From positions 1-36,335 of the forward strand of contig JAFYDI010000031.1 in assembly GCA_017544835.1 (NCBI GenBank): 36,335 bases of DNA. The letters are read 5' to 3'. The notes under the pieces were generated by a model. That model was not told the origin of the DNA. It saw only the letters and a list, made by a program, of their open reading frames with translations, and did no database searches. Origin of the DNA: Lachnospiraceae bacterium. Lineage in GTDB: Bacteria > Bacillota > Clostridia > Lachnospirales > Lachnospiraceae. A program made the translations under genes and the position numbers. Positions 24,811 to 32,336 of the stretch are shown here, piece after piece. Position 1 is the stretch's first letter. Each line of letters opens with the position of its first letter.

Positions 24811-25635
24811 ATGGATTTACATGACTACAAAGACGTAGCGGAGAATTACGACAGATACCTTGAGGTAATGTACACGGAAGGGCAGGACAATCATGAGGGC
24901 TTTCAGGAGTTTTACTATGAACTTGCCGAGAAATATGGTGCTGGCGGAGTGGTTGATATTGCCTGCGGTACGGGTGCGGTGCTGCTTTTCCTTGCCGAGA
25001 GAGGAATAGATGTTGACGGAACCGATTTATCCGAAGAAATGTGTAAGGTTGCGGATGCCAAGGCCAAAGAAAAAGGTCTTGACTTAAACATATATCCCGC
25101 GGATATGACGAAGTTTTCTTCGGGCAGAAAGTATTCTCTTGCGATTATAGCAAGAAGCGGATTTATGCACCTTCCTACGCAGCAGCTTCAAAAAGAAGCG
25201 CTTATGAATATTTCAAAGCAGCTTCTTCCGGGCGGAATTCTTACGTTTAATACGTTCGACCCCTGGCCGCCGATTCAGGCAGCGCAGATGAACGCGACGC
25301 CAGATGATTATTCTTTCAGGATTGAATATGTCAATAACAACGGCAATAAAGAAAAAATCTACAATGCGATTTCCTATAATCCATATACGCAGCAAATGTA
25401 TGGCAACTGGAAATTTGAGGAGTACAATGAAGCCGGAGAGATAATAGGCGAGCGAGTGAGACCGCTCCTTATGAGACAGACGTATCGCTATGAAATCTTC
25501 CTTCTTGCGGAACTCTGCGGATTTGAAGTTCTTGATATATACAGAGGCTACAAGGGCGATAAGGAGGATCTAAACGACCCTTCTTCCGCAAGCAAGTACC
25601 GCAGTAATTTGATATGGATACTTAAGAAAAAATAA
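24811..25635 (+). CDS. SAM-dependent methyltransferase, class I
   Basis: This 274-residue protein has motif I VVDIACGTGAVLLFLAERG, the strand-2 acidic loop VDGTDLSEEMC and the later LLPGGILTFNTFDPW. The start chosen (MDLHDYKDVAENYDRYL) fits the family; the frame stays open upstream to a GTG at 24694 but that start has no ribosome binding site. It may be controlled by the attenuator upstream. The next gene, a phosphodiesterase-like enzyme, is 24 bp downstream, so the two form an operon. The methyl acceptor is unknown. Confidence 0.88.
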   Translation: MDLHDYKDVAENYDRYLEVMYTEGQDNHEGFQEFYYELAEKYGAGGVVDIACGTGAVLLFLAERGIDVDGTDLSEEMCKVADAKAKEKGLDLNIYPADMTKFSSGRKYSLAIIARSGFMHLPTQQLQKEALMNISKQLLPGGILTFNTFDPWPPIQAAQMNATPDDYSFRIEYVNNNGNKEKIYNAISYNPYTQQMYGNWKFEEYNEAGEIIGERVRPLLMRQTYRYEIFLLAELCGFEVLDIYRGYKGDKEDLNDPSSASKYRSNLIWILKKK

Positions 25636-25659
25636 TAAGAATCATGGGGTGATATTTAT

Positions 25660-26763
25660 ATGAAGAAAAATTTGGTATGGCCCGACTACAAAAACTGTAT
25701 AGCCAATCTTCCCAACTCAATACTTAAGAAGTTTGGAGTTAAGCCGGTGGGCGACACCCTTCCGCTTTTTGATAAGTTTATGGACAAAGAATACAAAAAC
25801 GTGGTTGTTCTTTTACTCGACGGAATGGGTAAGGCGATTATTGAGAAGCACCTAAAAGAGGACGGTCCCTTCAGGACTCACCTTGAAGGAATATATAAGT
25901 CGGTCTTTCTTTCGACAACTGTTGCGGCGACTACTTCGGTTATGTCGGGACTTCAGCCTTGTGAGCACGGGTGGCTTGCCTGGGAGAACTATTATCCGAC
26001 GATAGATAAGAATGTAGTGGTGTTTCTCAACTATCTTCAGGGCACTGGGACGCCTGCGGCCGATTACAATCTGGCATGGACATATACGCCGTATGAGACT
26101 GTAATGGACAAAATCAATAAGGCCGGCGGTAAGGCATACGCTGTGGCGCCGTTTTTGAATCCCAAATGCAATTCTATAGAGAAAATATGCGCCAATATCA
26201 AAAAGTTATGCAAGGAACCCGGGCAGAAATATATCTACGCTTACTGGAATCAGCCCGACGGCCTGATGCACAACCTCGGTACGGATGCCAAGGCTGTTCA
26301 CAAGGCGCTGGTTCATATGGAAAAGAAAGTTTCGAGGCTTGCCCAAAAGCTTGACGACACTCTTATTATAATAACTGCAGATCACGGCCACATTGATAAC
26401 AGGACTGTTGTTTTGCAGGATTATCCCGCAATAATGGATTGCCTCGTACGTCTTCCCGCATTTGAGCCGAGAGTTATGAATTTCTTTGTCAAAGAAGGCA
26501 AAGAAAAGACTTTCGAGGAGGAATTTAATAAGGAGTTTAGCGAAGACTTCCTGCTGATGCCTATGAAAGAAGCGATTGAAAAGAAGCTGTTCGGACCGGG
26601 CACACCGCGTGAAGAGTTCGCGGGCATGCTTGGCAATTACCTGGCAATAGGTATAAGCGATTTGTCTGTTTTCTTTGCCGAGGAGCCTCTTGCGTCTATG
26701 CACGGAAGCATTACCGAAGATGAAATGCTGATACCGTTAATTGCTTTTGATACAAAAGGCTGA
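25660..26763 (+). CDS. Alkaline-phosphatase-superfamily phosphodiesterase (nucleotide pyrophosphatase-like)
   Basis: This 367-residue protein belongs to the type I phosphodiesterase/nucleotide pyrophosphatase group. Visible metal-site motifs are LLLDGMG (Asp), TTVAATTSVMSG (likely nucleophile Thr), IITADHGHID (Asp-His-His) and SMHGSIT (His). No signal peptide is present, so it acts inside the cell. Family members cleave phosphodiester or phosphonate substrates; the substrate here is unknown. It follows the methyltransferase by 24 bp. No clear terminator was found after it. Confidence 0.88.
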   Translation: MKKNLVWPDYKNCIANLPNSILKKFGVKPVGDTLPLFDKFMDKEYKNVVVLLLDGMGKAIIEKHLKEDGPFRTHLEGIYKSVFLSTTVAATTSVMSGLQPCEHGWLAWENYYPTIDKNVVVFLNYLQGTGTPAADYNLAWTYTPYETVMDKINKAGGKAYAVAPFLNPKCNSIEKICANIKKLCKEPGQKYIYAYWNQPDGLMHNLGTDAKAVHKALVHMEKKVSRLAQKLDDTLIIITADHGHIDNRTVVLQDYPAIMDCLVRLPAFEPRVMNFFVKEGKEKTFEEEFNKEFSEDFLLMPMKEAIEKKLFGPGTPREEFAGMLGNYLAIGISDLSVFFAEEPLASMHGSITEDEMLIPLIAFDTKG

Positions 26764-26928
26764 GCCTTGAGAATACTTGGCATTAATGTACATAATTTTC
26801 AGAAAAAAGAGACGTGGTTCTCAAAACTACATTTTTAGCAATAGTAAAAAATAACAAATTCATACTCCACACCGCCGAATTCTTGTGAATATTTTAACTT
26901 GTATAAAACATCGCAAAATAATAAGATA

Positions 26929-26977
26929 AACAACGTTGTTGTATCAAAATGTGAGTGATTTGCTTTATCGCACTCAC
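26929..26977 (+). promoter_or_regulatory. Palindrome and hairpin upstream of lipoprotein 2
   Basis: AACAACGTTGTT (26929-26940) is a perfect 12-bp palindrome beside a weak -10 candidate (TAAGAT). GTGAGTG (26951-26957) and CACTCAC (26971-26977) form a hairpin in the probable leader. Together they suggest a repressor site and a structured leader. The rest of 26764-27005 holds nothing recognised. Confidence 0.4.
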
Positions 26978-27005
26978 GAAGTAATTTACACCAGATTAGG
27001 AGAAT

Positions 27006-27602
27006 ATGAGTATGAAAAAGAATGTTAAACTTGCAGCAGTAGTACTTGCTTCTATGCTTGTTCTTGCAGCTTGTGGCAAGACTGAGTCTGTTGAAGCATC
27101 TGTATCAGAGACTTCCACCGAGGCTTCTGTTGAAGCATCTGTATCAGAGACTTCTGTAGAGGCATCTGTTGAAGAGCTTGTTGAAGAAGTTGTTGAGGAA
27201 GAAAAGGAAGAAGTAGCTTCCGTTGAGGAACAGCTTGAAGAAGTAGGCGAAATCGCTGAAGGAACTCTTGAAGAGTACCTTGCAAAGAACCCTTCTGAGT
27301 ACGAAGCTATGAAGGCTCAGGAGTCAGCTACCGAAGGTCTTACAATTGACGTTAAGGGCAACACTGTAGTATACACCTATTCACTTCCCATCGAAGTAAC
27401 CGAAGAAGTTGCTCCTACCTATGCAAACGCACTTGCAGACGCTCTTCAGGGCGATAGTCTTAAGCAGATGACAGACGCTGTTAAGCTTGTTGAGCAGGGC
27501 TGCGGTATCGACGGACTTCTTTTCACCATTACTTACGTTGATATGAACGATGTAGTTGTTTACACCTGCAATATTAACAATGCCGGTATTGTTGAAGAAT
27601 AA
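27006..27602 (+). CDS. Acidic-repeat lipoprotein with DUF4854-like domain, paralogue 2
   Basis: This 198-residue protein has a lipoprotein signal (VKLAAVVLASMLVLAACGK), an acidic repeat linker (SVEASVSETSTEASVEAS, then EELVEEVVEEEKEE) and, from about residue 75, a folded C-terminal domain (GTLEEYLAKNPSEYEAMKAQ ... VYTYSLPIEV ... FTITYVDMNDVVVYTCN) resembling DUF4854. The linker would hold the domain away from the membrane. It is a paralogue of the gene at 24035, which has the signal and repeats only. The function is unknown. A strong terminator follows. Confidence 0.85.
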   Translation: MSMKKNVKLAAVVLASMLVLAACGKTESVEASVSETSTEASVEASVSETSVEASVEELVEEVVEEEKEEVASVEEQLEEVGEIAEGTLEEYLAKNPSEYEAMKAQESATEGLTIDVKGNTVVYTYSLPIEVTEEVAPTYANALADALQGDSLKQMTDAVKLVEQGCGIDGLLFTITYVDMNDVVVYTCNINNAGIVEE

Positions 27603-27630
27603 TTTGTAACTAATACAGCAATTAATAAAG

Positions 27631-27666
27631 AGCGACTTTGAGGATAATCTCAAGGTCGCTTTTTTT
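27631..27666 (+). terminator. Intrinsic terminator after lipoprotein 2
   Basis: AGCGACTTTGAG (27631-27642) pairs with CTCAAGGTCGCT (27649-27660), followed by TTTTTT. Confidence 0.92.
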
Positions 27667-27670
27667 GTTA

Positions 27671-27721
27671 TTGCGTCGGGCAAAGTAGCTGTATATCTTG
27701 CTCGGGAAGACATTTAGCGAC
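27671..27721 (+). repeat. 51-bp dispersed repeat, copy B
   Basis: This is the partner of the segment at 24671-24721, about 65% identical without gaps and exactly 3,000 bp away. The hairpin seen in copy A is weaker here. Confidence 0.5.
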
Positions 27722-27891
27722 TACTAATCACCGAAGAAACCGACGGAATATGATTCATCTATGTTAAAAGGAATATGTGGTGTAACTATTTTATAACAAT
27801 TAAGGGATAAAATTTAATAGTATTGGTAAAATATCGTGCTTTCGAAGGTTGAGGTATGTTTTTCATTTGCTTACAAAAGAAGGAGACTTTT

Positions 27892-29883
27892 ATGGAAAAC
27901 ACTGTAAAGCAAAAACACACTAAAATTAAGAACAAGCTGTTGATTTTTCTTTTGCCGGCAGTAGTAGTGGCAATCCTGGTACTCGTAATCATTTCGGGCT
28001 ACTTATCAAGCAGAAGCCTTACAACAATGGCTACGTCTCAGTTGAATTCTTCTATTTCGAACCAGGCTGATAATATTGAGTCCTGGCTGAACGAAAATCT
28101 TCAGAATTTCAACACGGTTAAGCTTCTTATTGAGAAGACAGCTCCCACGGACGAAGAACTTCAGGCCATGATTGATGCAGGCTATGGCTTTAATGCATAC
28201 TGCAAAAACGGACCTTACGTTGCCACGGAAAAAGGACAGGTCTTCAAAGCAGAGGCTTCTACAAAGGTTACGGACAATGTAACCGGCCAGGAGTGGTTCA
28301 AGCAGGGTATTACCAGAGTTAACCTGGCATACGGCAGAACCTACAGAGATGCGGACGGAACAAACGTTATAAGTGCTTCCGGTATCTTAAATGACGGCAC
28401 CGGAGAAATAAAGGTTTTTGCAGCCGACCTGACCCTTGAACAGATCAGTATTATCGTTAACTCCCGGGTTAAGATGGATAACGCGGCTTCTTTCCTTGTG
28501 GACTTAATGGATGACACCATTCTTGCTCACAGAGATAATGCAAGAGTATCCACAAAGCTCAGTGAGAGCGACAGCAATAAGCTGATGGCCGACATAGCCA
28601 AAAAAGTTAAAAAGAGAAATTACATCTCAGCAACGATGGACGGTTATGTTGTTGCATTTAAGACTATAGCCGGTACCGACTGGGTACTCGTTTCCTATGT
28701 CGACCAGAAGACTATCATGAAGGACGTCAATAAGTTAACCCTTACCCTTGTAATTATCGGTGCGGTTGCAATCGCCTTTATAGTTTTGATTATTAACTTT
28801 GTGGTATCCAAGGTTATAGCTCCTATCAGCGGTATTACAAAGAATATTACGGATATGTCCATGGGTGACTTCACAATTGAAGTTAAACATGACAGCAATG
28901 ACGAAATCGGTCTCATGAGCAATAAGGTAAGTGAATTCGTGGCAAATATGCGCGGAATGCTTTCCTCTATTAACGATGAGTCCATAAAGTTAAGAGAACA
29001 GTCGGAAAGCTCCGACCAGGTATCCAAGAGCATGTACGAAGCTTCGCAGTCGCAGGCTGAAGCAATGCAGAACCTTAACAATACCGTTGACCAGCTGGCT
29101 GTTGCGGTTAATGAAATTGCAGAGAATGCAACAACACTTGCTATGGTTGTATCCGATACAAAGGACAACTCACAGCAGGCTGACGCAAGCATGAAAGAAA
29201 CCGTTGAAATCAGCAGAAACGGTCGTGCGGATATGGAACAGCTTGCTAAGGCAATGCAGGAAATTAAGACCGGAAATGATGAACTGGTAGATTCCATAAA
29301 CGAGGTAGGAAAGTCCTCCGAAGAAATCACCAAGATTGTCGGACTTATTGCAGAAATCGCAGAAGAAACCAATCTTCTTTCGCTTAATGCAAGTATTGAG
29401 GCTGCAAGAGCAGGTGAGTCCGGTAAGGGATTTGCGGTTGTTGCTACCGAGATCGGTAAACTGGCACAGAACTCCGCAGCAAGCGCAGACAACATTTCAC
29501 GACTTATCAATGAAGTCAGCGAAGCTATCAGCGCAGTAGTTAAACAGGCAGAAACCAGTGCCAAGAATATTGAAAAGAACAGTGCTCTTATCGACGAAGC
29601 GGTTGCTACCTTCGATCAGATTTACAACAACATTGAAAAGTCCAATGAACTAATCGATAGGATGATTCGGGATGTTCAGAAAGTTGACGATGTTGCTACA
29701 AACGTTGCGGCTATCTCCGAAGAGCAGGCTGCAAGTACTGATGAAATCCTTGAAACCAGTAAGCAGATGGTTGAACAGGCCAACAGTATCACGCAGCACA
29801 GCCACGAGGTGGCAGACAACTCACAAGAACTTGCAAAGACCTCTGAGATGCTTACATCTTACGTAAATCAGTTCAAGATTTGA
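27892..29883 (+). CDS. Methyl-accepting chemotaxis protein (Cache-type)
   Basis: This 663-residue receptor has membrane helix 1 (about residues 11-38), an extracytoplasmic Cache-like sensor domain ([30 protein letters not shown]), membrane helix 2 (about 282-308), a HAMP domain and a long cytoplasmic coiled coil. The signalling hairpin tip is intact near residue 486 ([22 protein letters not shown], then [15 protein letters not shown]). It would control CheA and so swimming. The ATG at 27892 follows AAGGAG; an in-frame ATG 12 codons upstream has no ribosome binding site. It is 22 bp from a binding-protein gene. No che genes are in the window. Confidence 0.94.
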   Translation: MENTVKQKHTKIKNKLLIFLLPAVVVAILVLVIISGYLSSRSLTTMATSQLNSSISNQADNIESWLNENLQNFNTVKLLIEKTAPTDEELQAMIDAGYGFNAYCKNGPYVATEKGQVFKAEASTKVTDNVTGQEWFKQGITRVNLAYGRTYRDADGTNVISASGILNDGTGEIKVFAADLTLEQISIIVNSRVKMDNAASFLVDLMDDTILAHRDNARVSTKLSESDSNKLMADIAKKVKKRNYISATMDGYVVAFKTIAGTDWVLVSYVDQKTIMKDVNKLTLTLVIIGAVAIAFIVLIINFVVSKVIAPISGITKNITDMSMGDFTIEVKHDSNDEIGLMSNKVSEFVANMRGMLSSINDESIKLREQSESSDQVSKSMYEASQSQAEAMQNLNNTVDQLAVAVNEIAENATTLAMVVSDTKDNSQQADASMKETVEISRNGRADMEQLAKAMQEIKTGNDELVDSINEVGKSSEEITKIVGLIAEIAEETNLLSLNASIEAARAGESGKGFAVVATEIGKLAQNSAASADNISRLINEVSEAISAVVKQAETSAKNIEKNSALIDEAVATFDQIYNNIEKSNELIDRMIRDVQKVDDVATNVAAISEEQAASTDEILETSKQMVEQANSITQHSHEVADNSQELAKTSEMLTSYVNQFKI

Positions 29884-29905
29884 GGCAGAAAGGAGGAAGT
29901 CTGAT

Positions 29906-30901
29906 ATGAAAAAAATAATTAAGAAATCAATTATGGTATTTGCAGTAGCGGCTCTTCTGATTGCTTCTTTGTCCGGATGCGGTAAGTCCGGCGGCTCAGG
30001 CGTAAGCGGCAGCGGCACAAGAATACTTATGACACTTCATGATGATGCAGATACATTCCTTAATACCCTGGTGGAAGGAATGAATCAAACGGCTTCGTCT
30101 ATGGGTGTAACCCTTGATATTGTGTATTGTTCGGGTGACCCCGCTATACAAAAGCAGCAGGTTGAAAAGGCAGTGTCTGACGGATACGATGCAATTATCT
30201 GCCGTCTTGCGGATGCTTCCACCATACTTCAGATGGAAATCGCAGCAGTTAACACTCCTATAGTGTTTATCAACAATGAACCCAGTTCCGATTACCTTAA
30301 GGGTGACAAGTTCATTTATGTAGGTTCCTATGAGCAAGATGCCGGAAGATTCCAGGCAGAATATATCTGGAACGGTCTCGGAAAGCCTTCATCACTTAAT
30401 GTAATTATCTTAAAGGGTATGGCAGGACATGCAGCTGTTCCTCAGCGAACCGATGCGGTTAAATACTTCTTTAAAGACAATAACGTTAATGTAAATTATG
30501 TATTTGTTGACCACGGTGACTGGTCCGATACAGTAGCTTACGACAGACTTGAGACCTTCAAACTGACAAAGCAGCCCTTCGATTGCATAATCGCCAATAA
30601 CGACCCCATGGCTCTCGGCGCCATCAACTGGCTCAAAGACAACGGTTACGACACTCACAAGATTCTTGTAGCCGGAATCGATGCAACCGCCGGCGGCTGC
30701 GACGCAATCAGAAGCGGCGACCTTTACATGACGGTTTTACAGGATACCGCCAAACAGGGTGAAGCGGCTCTTGTAAGCGCTGTAACACTTGCGAAAGGAA
30801 AATCCGTTTCAACTCTCGACGGAGCTACCGAAGACCTTAAGTATGTATGGGTTCCTTTCGTTCCCATCACACCTCAGAACATCGATCAGTATATCCATTA
30901 A
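29906..30901 (+). CDS. Sugar-type substrate-binding lipoprotein (Peripla_BP_4)
   Basis: This 331-residue protein has a lipoprotein signal (FAVAALLIASLSGCGK) and a type I periplasmic-binding fold of the RbsB/MglB class: GMNQTASSMGVTLDIVYCSGD, QVEKAVSDGYDAIICR, TPIVFINNEP, FDCIIANNDPMALGAI and VAGIDATAGGCDAIRSGDLYMTVLQD. These are the usual ligand-contact regions for sugars. No ABC permease or ATPase follows, and a terminator ends the unit. With a chemoreceptor 22 bp upstream, a role in presenting ligand to the receptor is likely. Confidence 0.92.
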   Translation: MKKIIKKSIMVFAVAALLIASLSGCGKSGGSGVSGSGTRILMTLHDDADTFLNTLVEGMNQTASSMGVTLDIVYCSGDPAIQKQQVEKAVSDGYDAIICRLADASTILQMEIAAVNTPIVFINNEPSSDYLKGDKFIYVGSYEQDAGRFQAEYIWNGLGKPSSLNVIILKGMAGHAAVPQRTDAVKYFFKDNNVNVNYVFVDHGDWSDTVAYDRLETFKLTKQPFDCIIANNDPMALGAINWLKDNGYDTHKILVAGIDATAGGCDAIRSGDLYMTVLQDTAKQGEAALVSAVTLAKGKSVSTLDGATEDLKYVWVPFVPITPQNIDQYIH

Positions 30902-30909
30902 AAAGAAAC

Positions 30910-30939
30910 TGCCGCATCGGTATTTCCGGTGCGGCATTC
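30910..30939 (+). terminator. Intrinsic terminator after the receptor/binding-protein unit
   Basis: TGCCGCATCGG (30910-30920) pairs with CCGGTGCGGCA (30926-30936), followed by a short T-rich stretch. Confidence 0.8.
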
Positions 30940-30956
30940 TTATGCTCAAAAATTGT

Positions 30957-30985
30957 TTGACAACTAAGCCTCATCCATGTATATT
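30957..30985 (+). promoter_or_regulatory. Strong promoter of the 34-codon leader ORF
   Basis: TTGACA (30957-30962), 17 bp, TATATT (30980-30985), with TG just before the -10. Transcription would start near 30992, about 23 nt before the short ORF. Confidence 0.8.
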
Positions 30986-31014
30986 GTTAACATCATCGAT
31001 GTAAGGATGAACTT

Positions 31015-31119
31015 ATGAAACACTTTTCTGTTGAAAACAGATATTACGAAGAACCCGCAATGTATATTATTATGCATTGTGCTTTTTCCATACCTGATTT
31101 TTCAACCGGACAGGAGTAA
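31015..31119 (+). CDS. 34-residue leader peptide, MxxFSVxxR family
   Basis: This short ORF begins MKHFSVENRYYEEPAM, continues YIIMHCAFSIPDF and ends in STGQE. AAGGA (31003-31007) lies seven bases before the ATG, and a near-consensus promoter lies upstream. The start matches the 28-residue leader at 24513: Phe4, Ser5, Val6 and Arg9 coincide, followed by Pro and Met near residue 14-16. An intrinsic terminator and a competing helix follow its stop codon, and the P-loop-GNAT gene begins 35 bp after the terminator. No known peptide family is recognised. No signal sequence is present. Confidence 0.68.
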   Translation: MKHFSVENRYYEEPAMYIIMHCAFSIPDFSTGQE

Positions 31120-31154
31120 TAAGTCATCAAAAACAGTTTTCTTTGACCGCTTAT
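31119..31154 (+). promoter_or_regulatory. Putative antiterminator helix of attenuator 2
   Basis: ATAAG (31119-31123) can pair with CTTAT (31150-31154), and TCA (31124-31126) with TGA (31144-31146), with AAAA/TTTT stacking inside and a 3-nt bulge. This uses the 5' arm of the terminator at 31146-31177. Its first base is the last base of the leader ORF's stop codon, so a ribosome finishing the ORF would melt it. Confidence 0.5.
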
Positions 31155-31177
31155 CTTCTCGGATAGGCGGTTTTTTT
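31146..31177 (+). terminator. Intrinsic terminator of attenuator 2
   Basis: ACCGCTTATC (31146-31155) pairs with GATAGGCGGT (31162-31171), running into TTTTTTT. It sits between the 34-codon leader ORF and the P-loop-GNAT gene. Confidence 0.88.
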
Positions 31178-31212
31178 ATTACCCGGGATATCAAAAAAAG
31201 GAGAAGTGCAAA

Positions 31213-32268
31213 ATGGATTTGGTAGTAATAATCGGAAGCGGAGCCGTGGGCAAGATGACCGTGGGCCAGGAACTCATGAAAATAACGGACTTCAGGCTTT
31301 TTCACAATCACATGGCCATTGAACCCGTTATTGAAATATTCGGGTACTATTACGGTGCTGCCGTAGCCAAAATAAGAGATGCGGTCTTTGACGAGTTTAT
31401 AAACAGTGACAATGTGGGCATGATTTTTACTTACATGTGGGCCTTTGATATGCAGGAGGACTGGGACTACATTAAACATGTAACCGACAAGTTCGAGGCA
31501 ACCGGCGGAACCGTATATTATGTGGAGCTTGTGGCCGACCGGGCAGTGCGCTTGGAAAGAAACAAGACAGAAAACCGCCTGAAAAATAAAGCTTCCAAGT
31601 GTGACCTGGAGATTTCCGAGCAAAGAATGCTGCGTGAAGAGTCCAAATACAGAATCGTCAGCAACGACGGAGAAATTCCCTTCATAAACTACATTAAAAT
31701 TGACAACACAAATCTCGAGCCGGCAGAAGTGGCAAGAAGAATTAAGGATTTCTTTAAACTGCCCGACAAAACCATAACCGACATATACAGAATGGTTAAG
31801 CTTGACCCCATCAAGCCGCATGAGGTAGAGATTCTTCATGAAATGCAGGTAAGAAGCTTCATGCCACTCTACGAGAAGTACCACGACGAAGGTTCTCCCG
31901 CCATAGAGACTGTTGACAGAATCCGCGCAAGGTCCGAAGCCGAAAACAGACAATACTACTTCATTACCTACAGCGGAGCAAGGGTCGGAGCCATCAACAT
32001 TGCCAAACGTCCTACTGAGGAAAAGGAAGACATTTTTTGGATATCGCCCATTTTTGTGGACCCGAAGTATCAGAACAAGGGTATTGCCCAAGCAGCGATT
32101 CACAAAGCCTTTAAGCTTCACCCCGAAGCCAAAGAATGGCGCCTTGACACAATTCTTCAGGAGCCCGGCAACTGTCATCTGTATGAAAAATGCGGATTTA
32201 AACGTATCGGTGAAGAAAAAGTCATAAATGATGTGATGACCTTGGTTGATTATGTAAAAGAAATGTAG
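31213..32268 (+). CDS. P-loop NTPase - GNAT acetyltransferase fusion
   Basis: This 351-residue protein has two parts. Residues about 1-180 are a small shikimate-kinase-like P-loop protein (VVIIGSGAVGKMTVGQELM, then FRLFHNHMAIEP); the GK is followed by Met-Thr, as in the related group of AAA-type kinases. Residues about 190-351 are a GNAT domain (VRSFMPLYEKYHDEG; FWISPIFVDPKYQNKGIAQAAIHKAF; YEKCGFKRIGEEKV), with QNKGIA as the acetyl-CoA loop. AAGGAG precedes the ATG. The gene may be controlled by the attenuator upstream. The double-domain layout would allow a substrate to be both phosphorylated and acetylated, but the substrate is unknown. Confidence 0.88.
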   Translation: MDLVVIIGSGAVGKMTVGQELMKITDFRLFHNHMAIEPVIEIFGYYYGAAVAKIRDAVFDEFINSDNVGMIFTYMWAFDMQEDWDYIKHVTDKFEATGGTVYYVELVADRAVRLERNKTENRLKNKASKCDLEISEQRMLREESKYRIVSNDGEIPFINYIKIDNTNLEPAEVARRIKDFFKLPDKTITDIYRMVKLDPIKPHEVEILHEMQVRSFMPLYEKYHDEGSPAIETVDRIRARSEAENRQYYFITYSGARVGAINIAKRPTEEKEDIFWISPIFVDPKYQNKGIAQAAIHKAFKLHPEAKEWRLDTILQEPGNCHLYEKCGFKRIGEEKVINDVMTLVDYVKEM

Positions 32269-32281
32269 AGTGTACTTAGGC

Positions 32282-32320
32282 AAAAAAGTCGGAGACCGAT
32301 GGTAGCCATCGTCCTCCGAC
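32282..32320. terminator. Bidirectional terminator
   Basis: GTCGGAG (32288-32294) pairs with CTCCGAC (32314-32320), with an inner CGATGG/CCATCG stem. An A-run (32282-32287) on the plus strand gives a T-run for the minus-strand gene. It serves the convergent P-loop-GNAT and DUF6033 genes. Confidence 0.85.
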
Positions 32321-32336
32321 CTTTGGTGCCTATTGT

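Noticed and set aside
28695-29564. Minus-strand open frame of 289 codons within the chemoreceptor gene
   Set aside because: Shadow of the chemoreceptor's coiled-coil coding sequence; no start signal or domain.
31102-32283. Long minus-strand open frame of 393 codons opposite the P-loop-GNAT gene
   Set aside because: It is a shadow of the plus-strand gene: no ribosome binding site, no recognisable domain, and it crosses the attenuator terminator and the downstream terminator.
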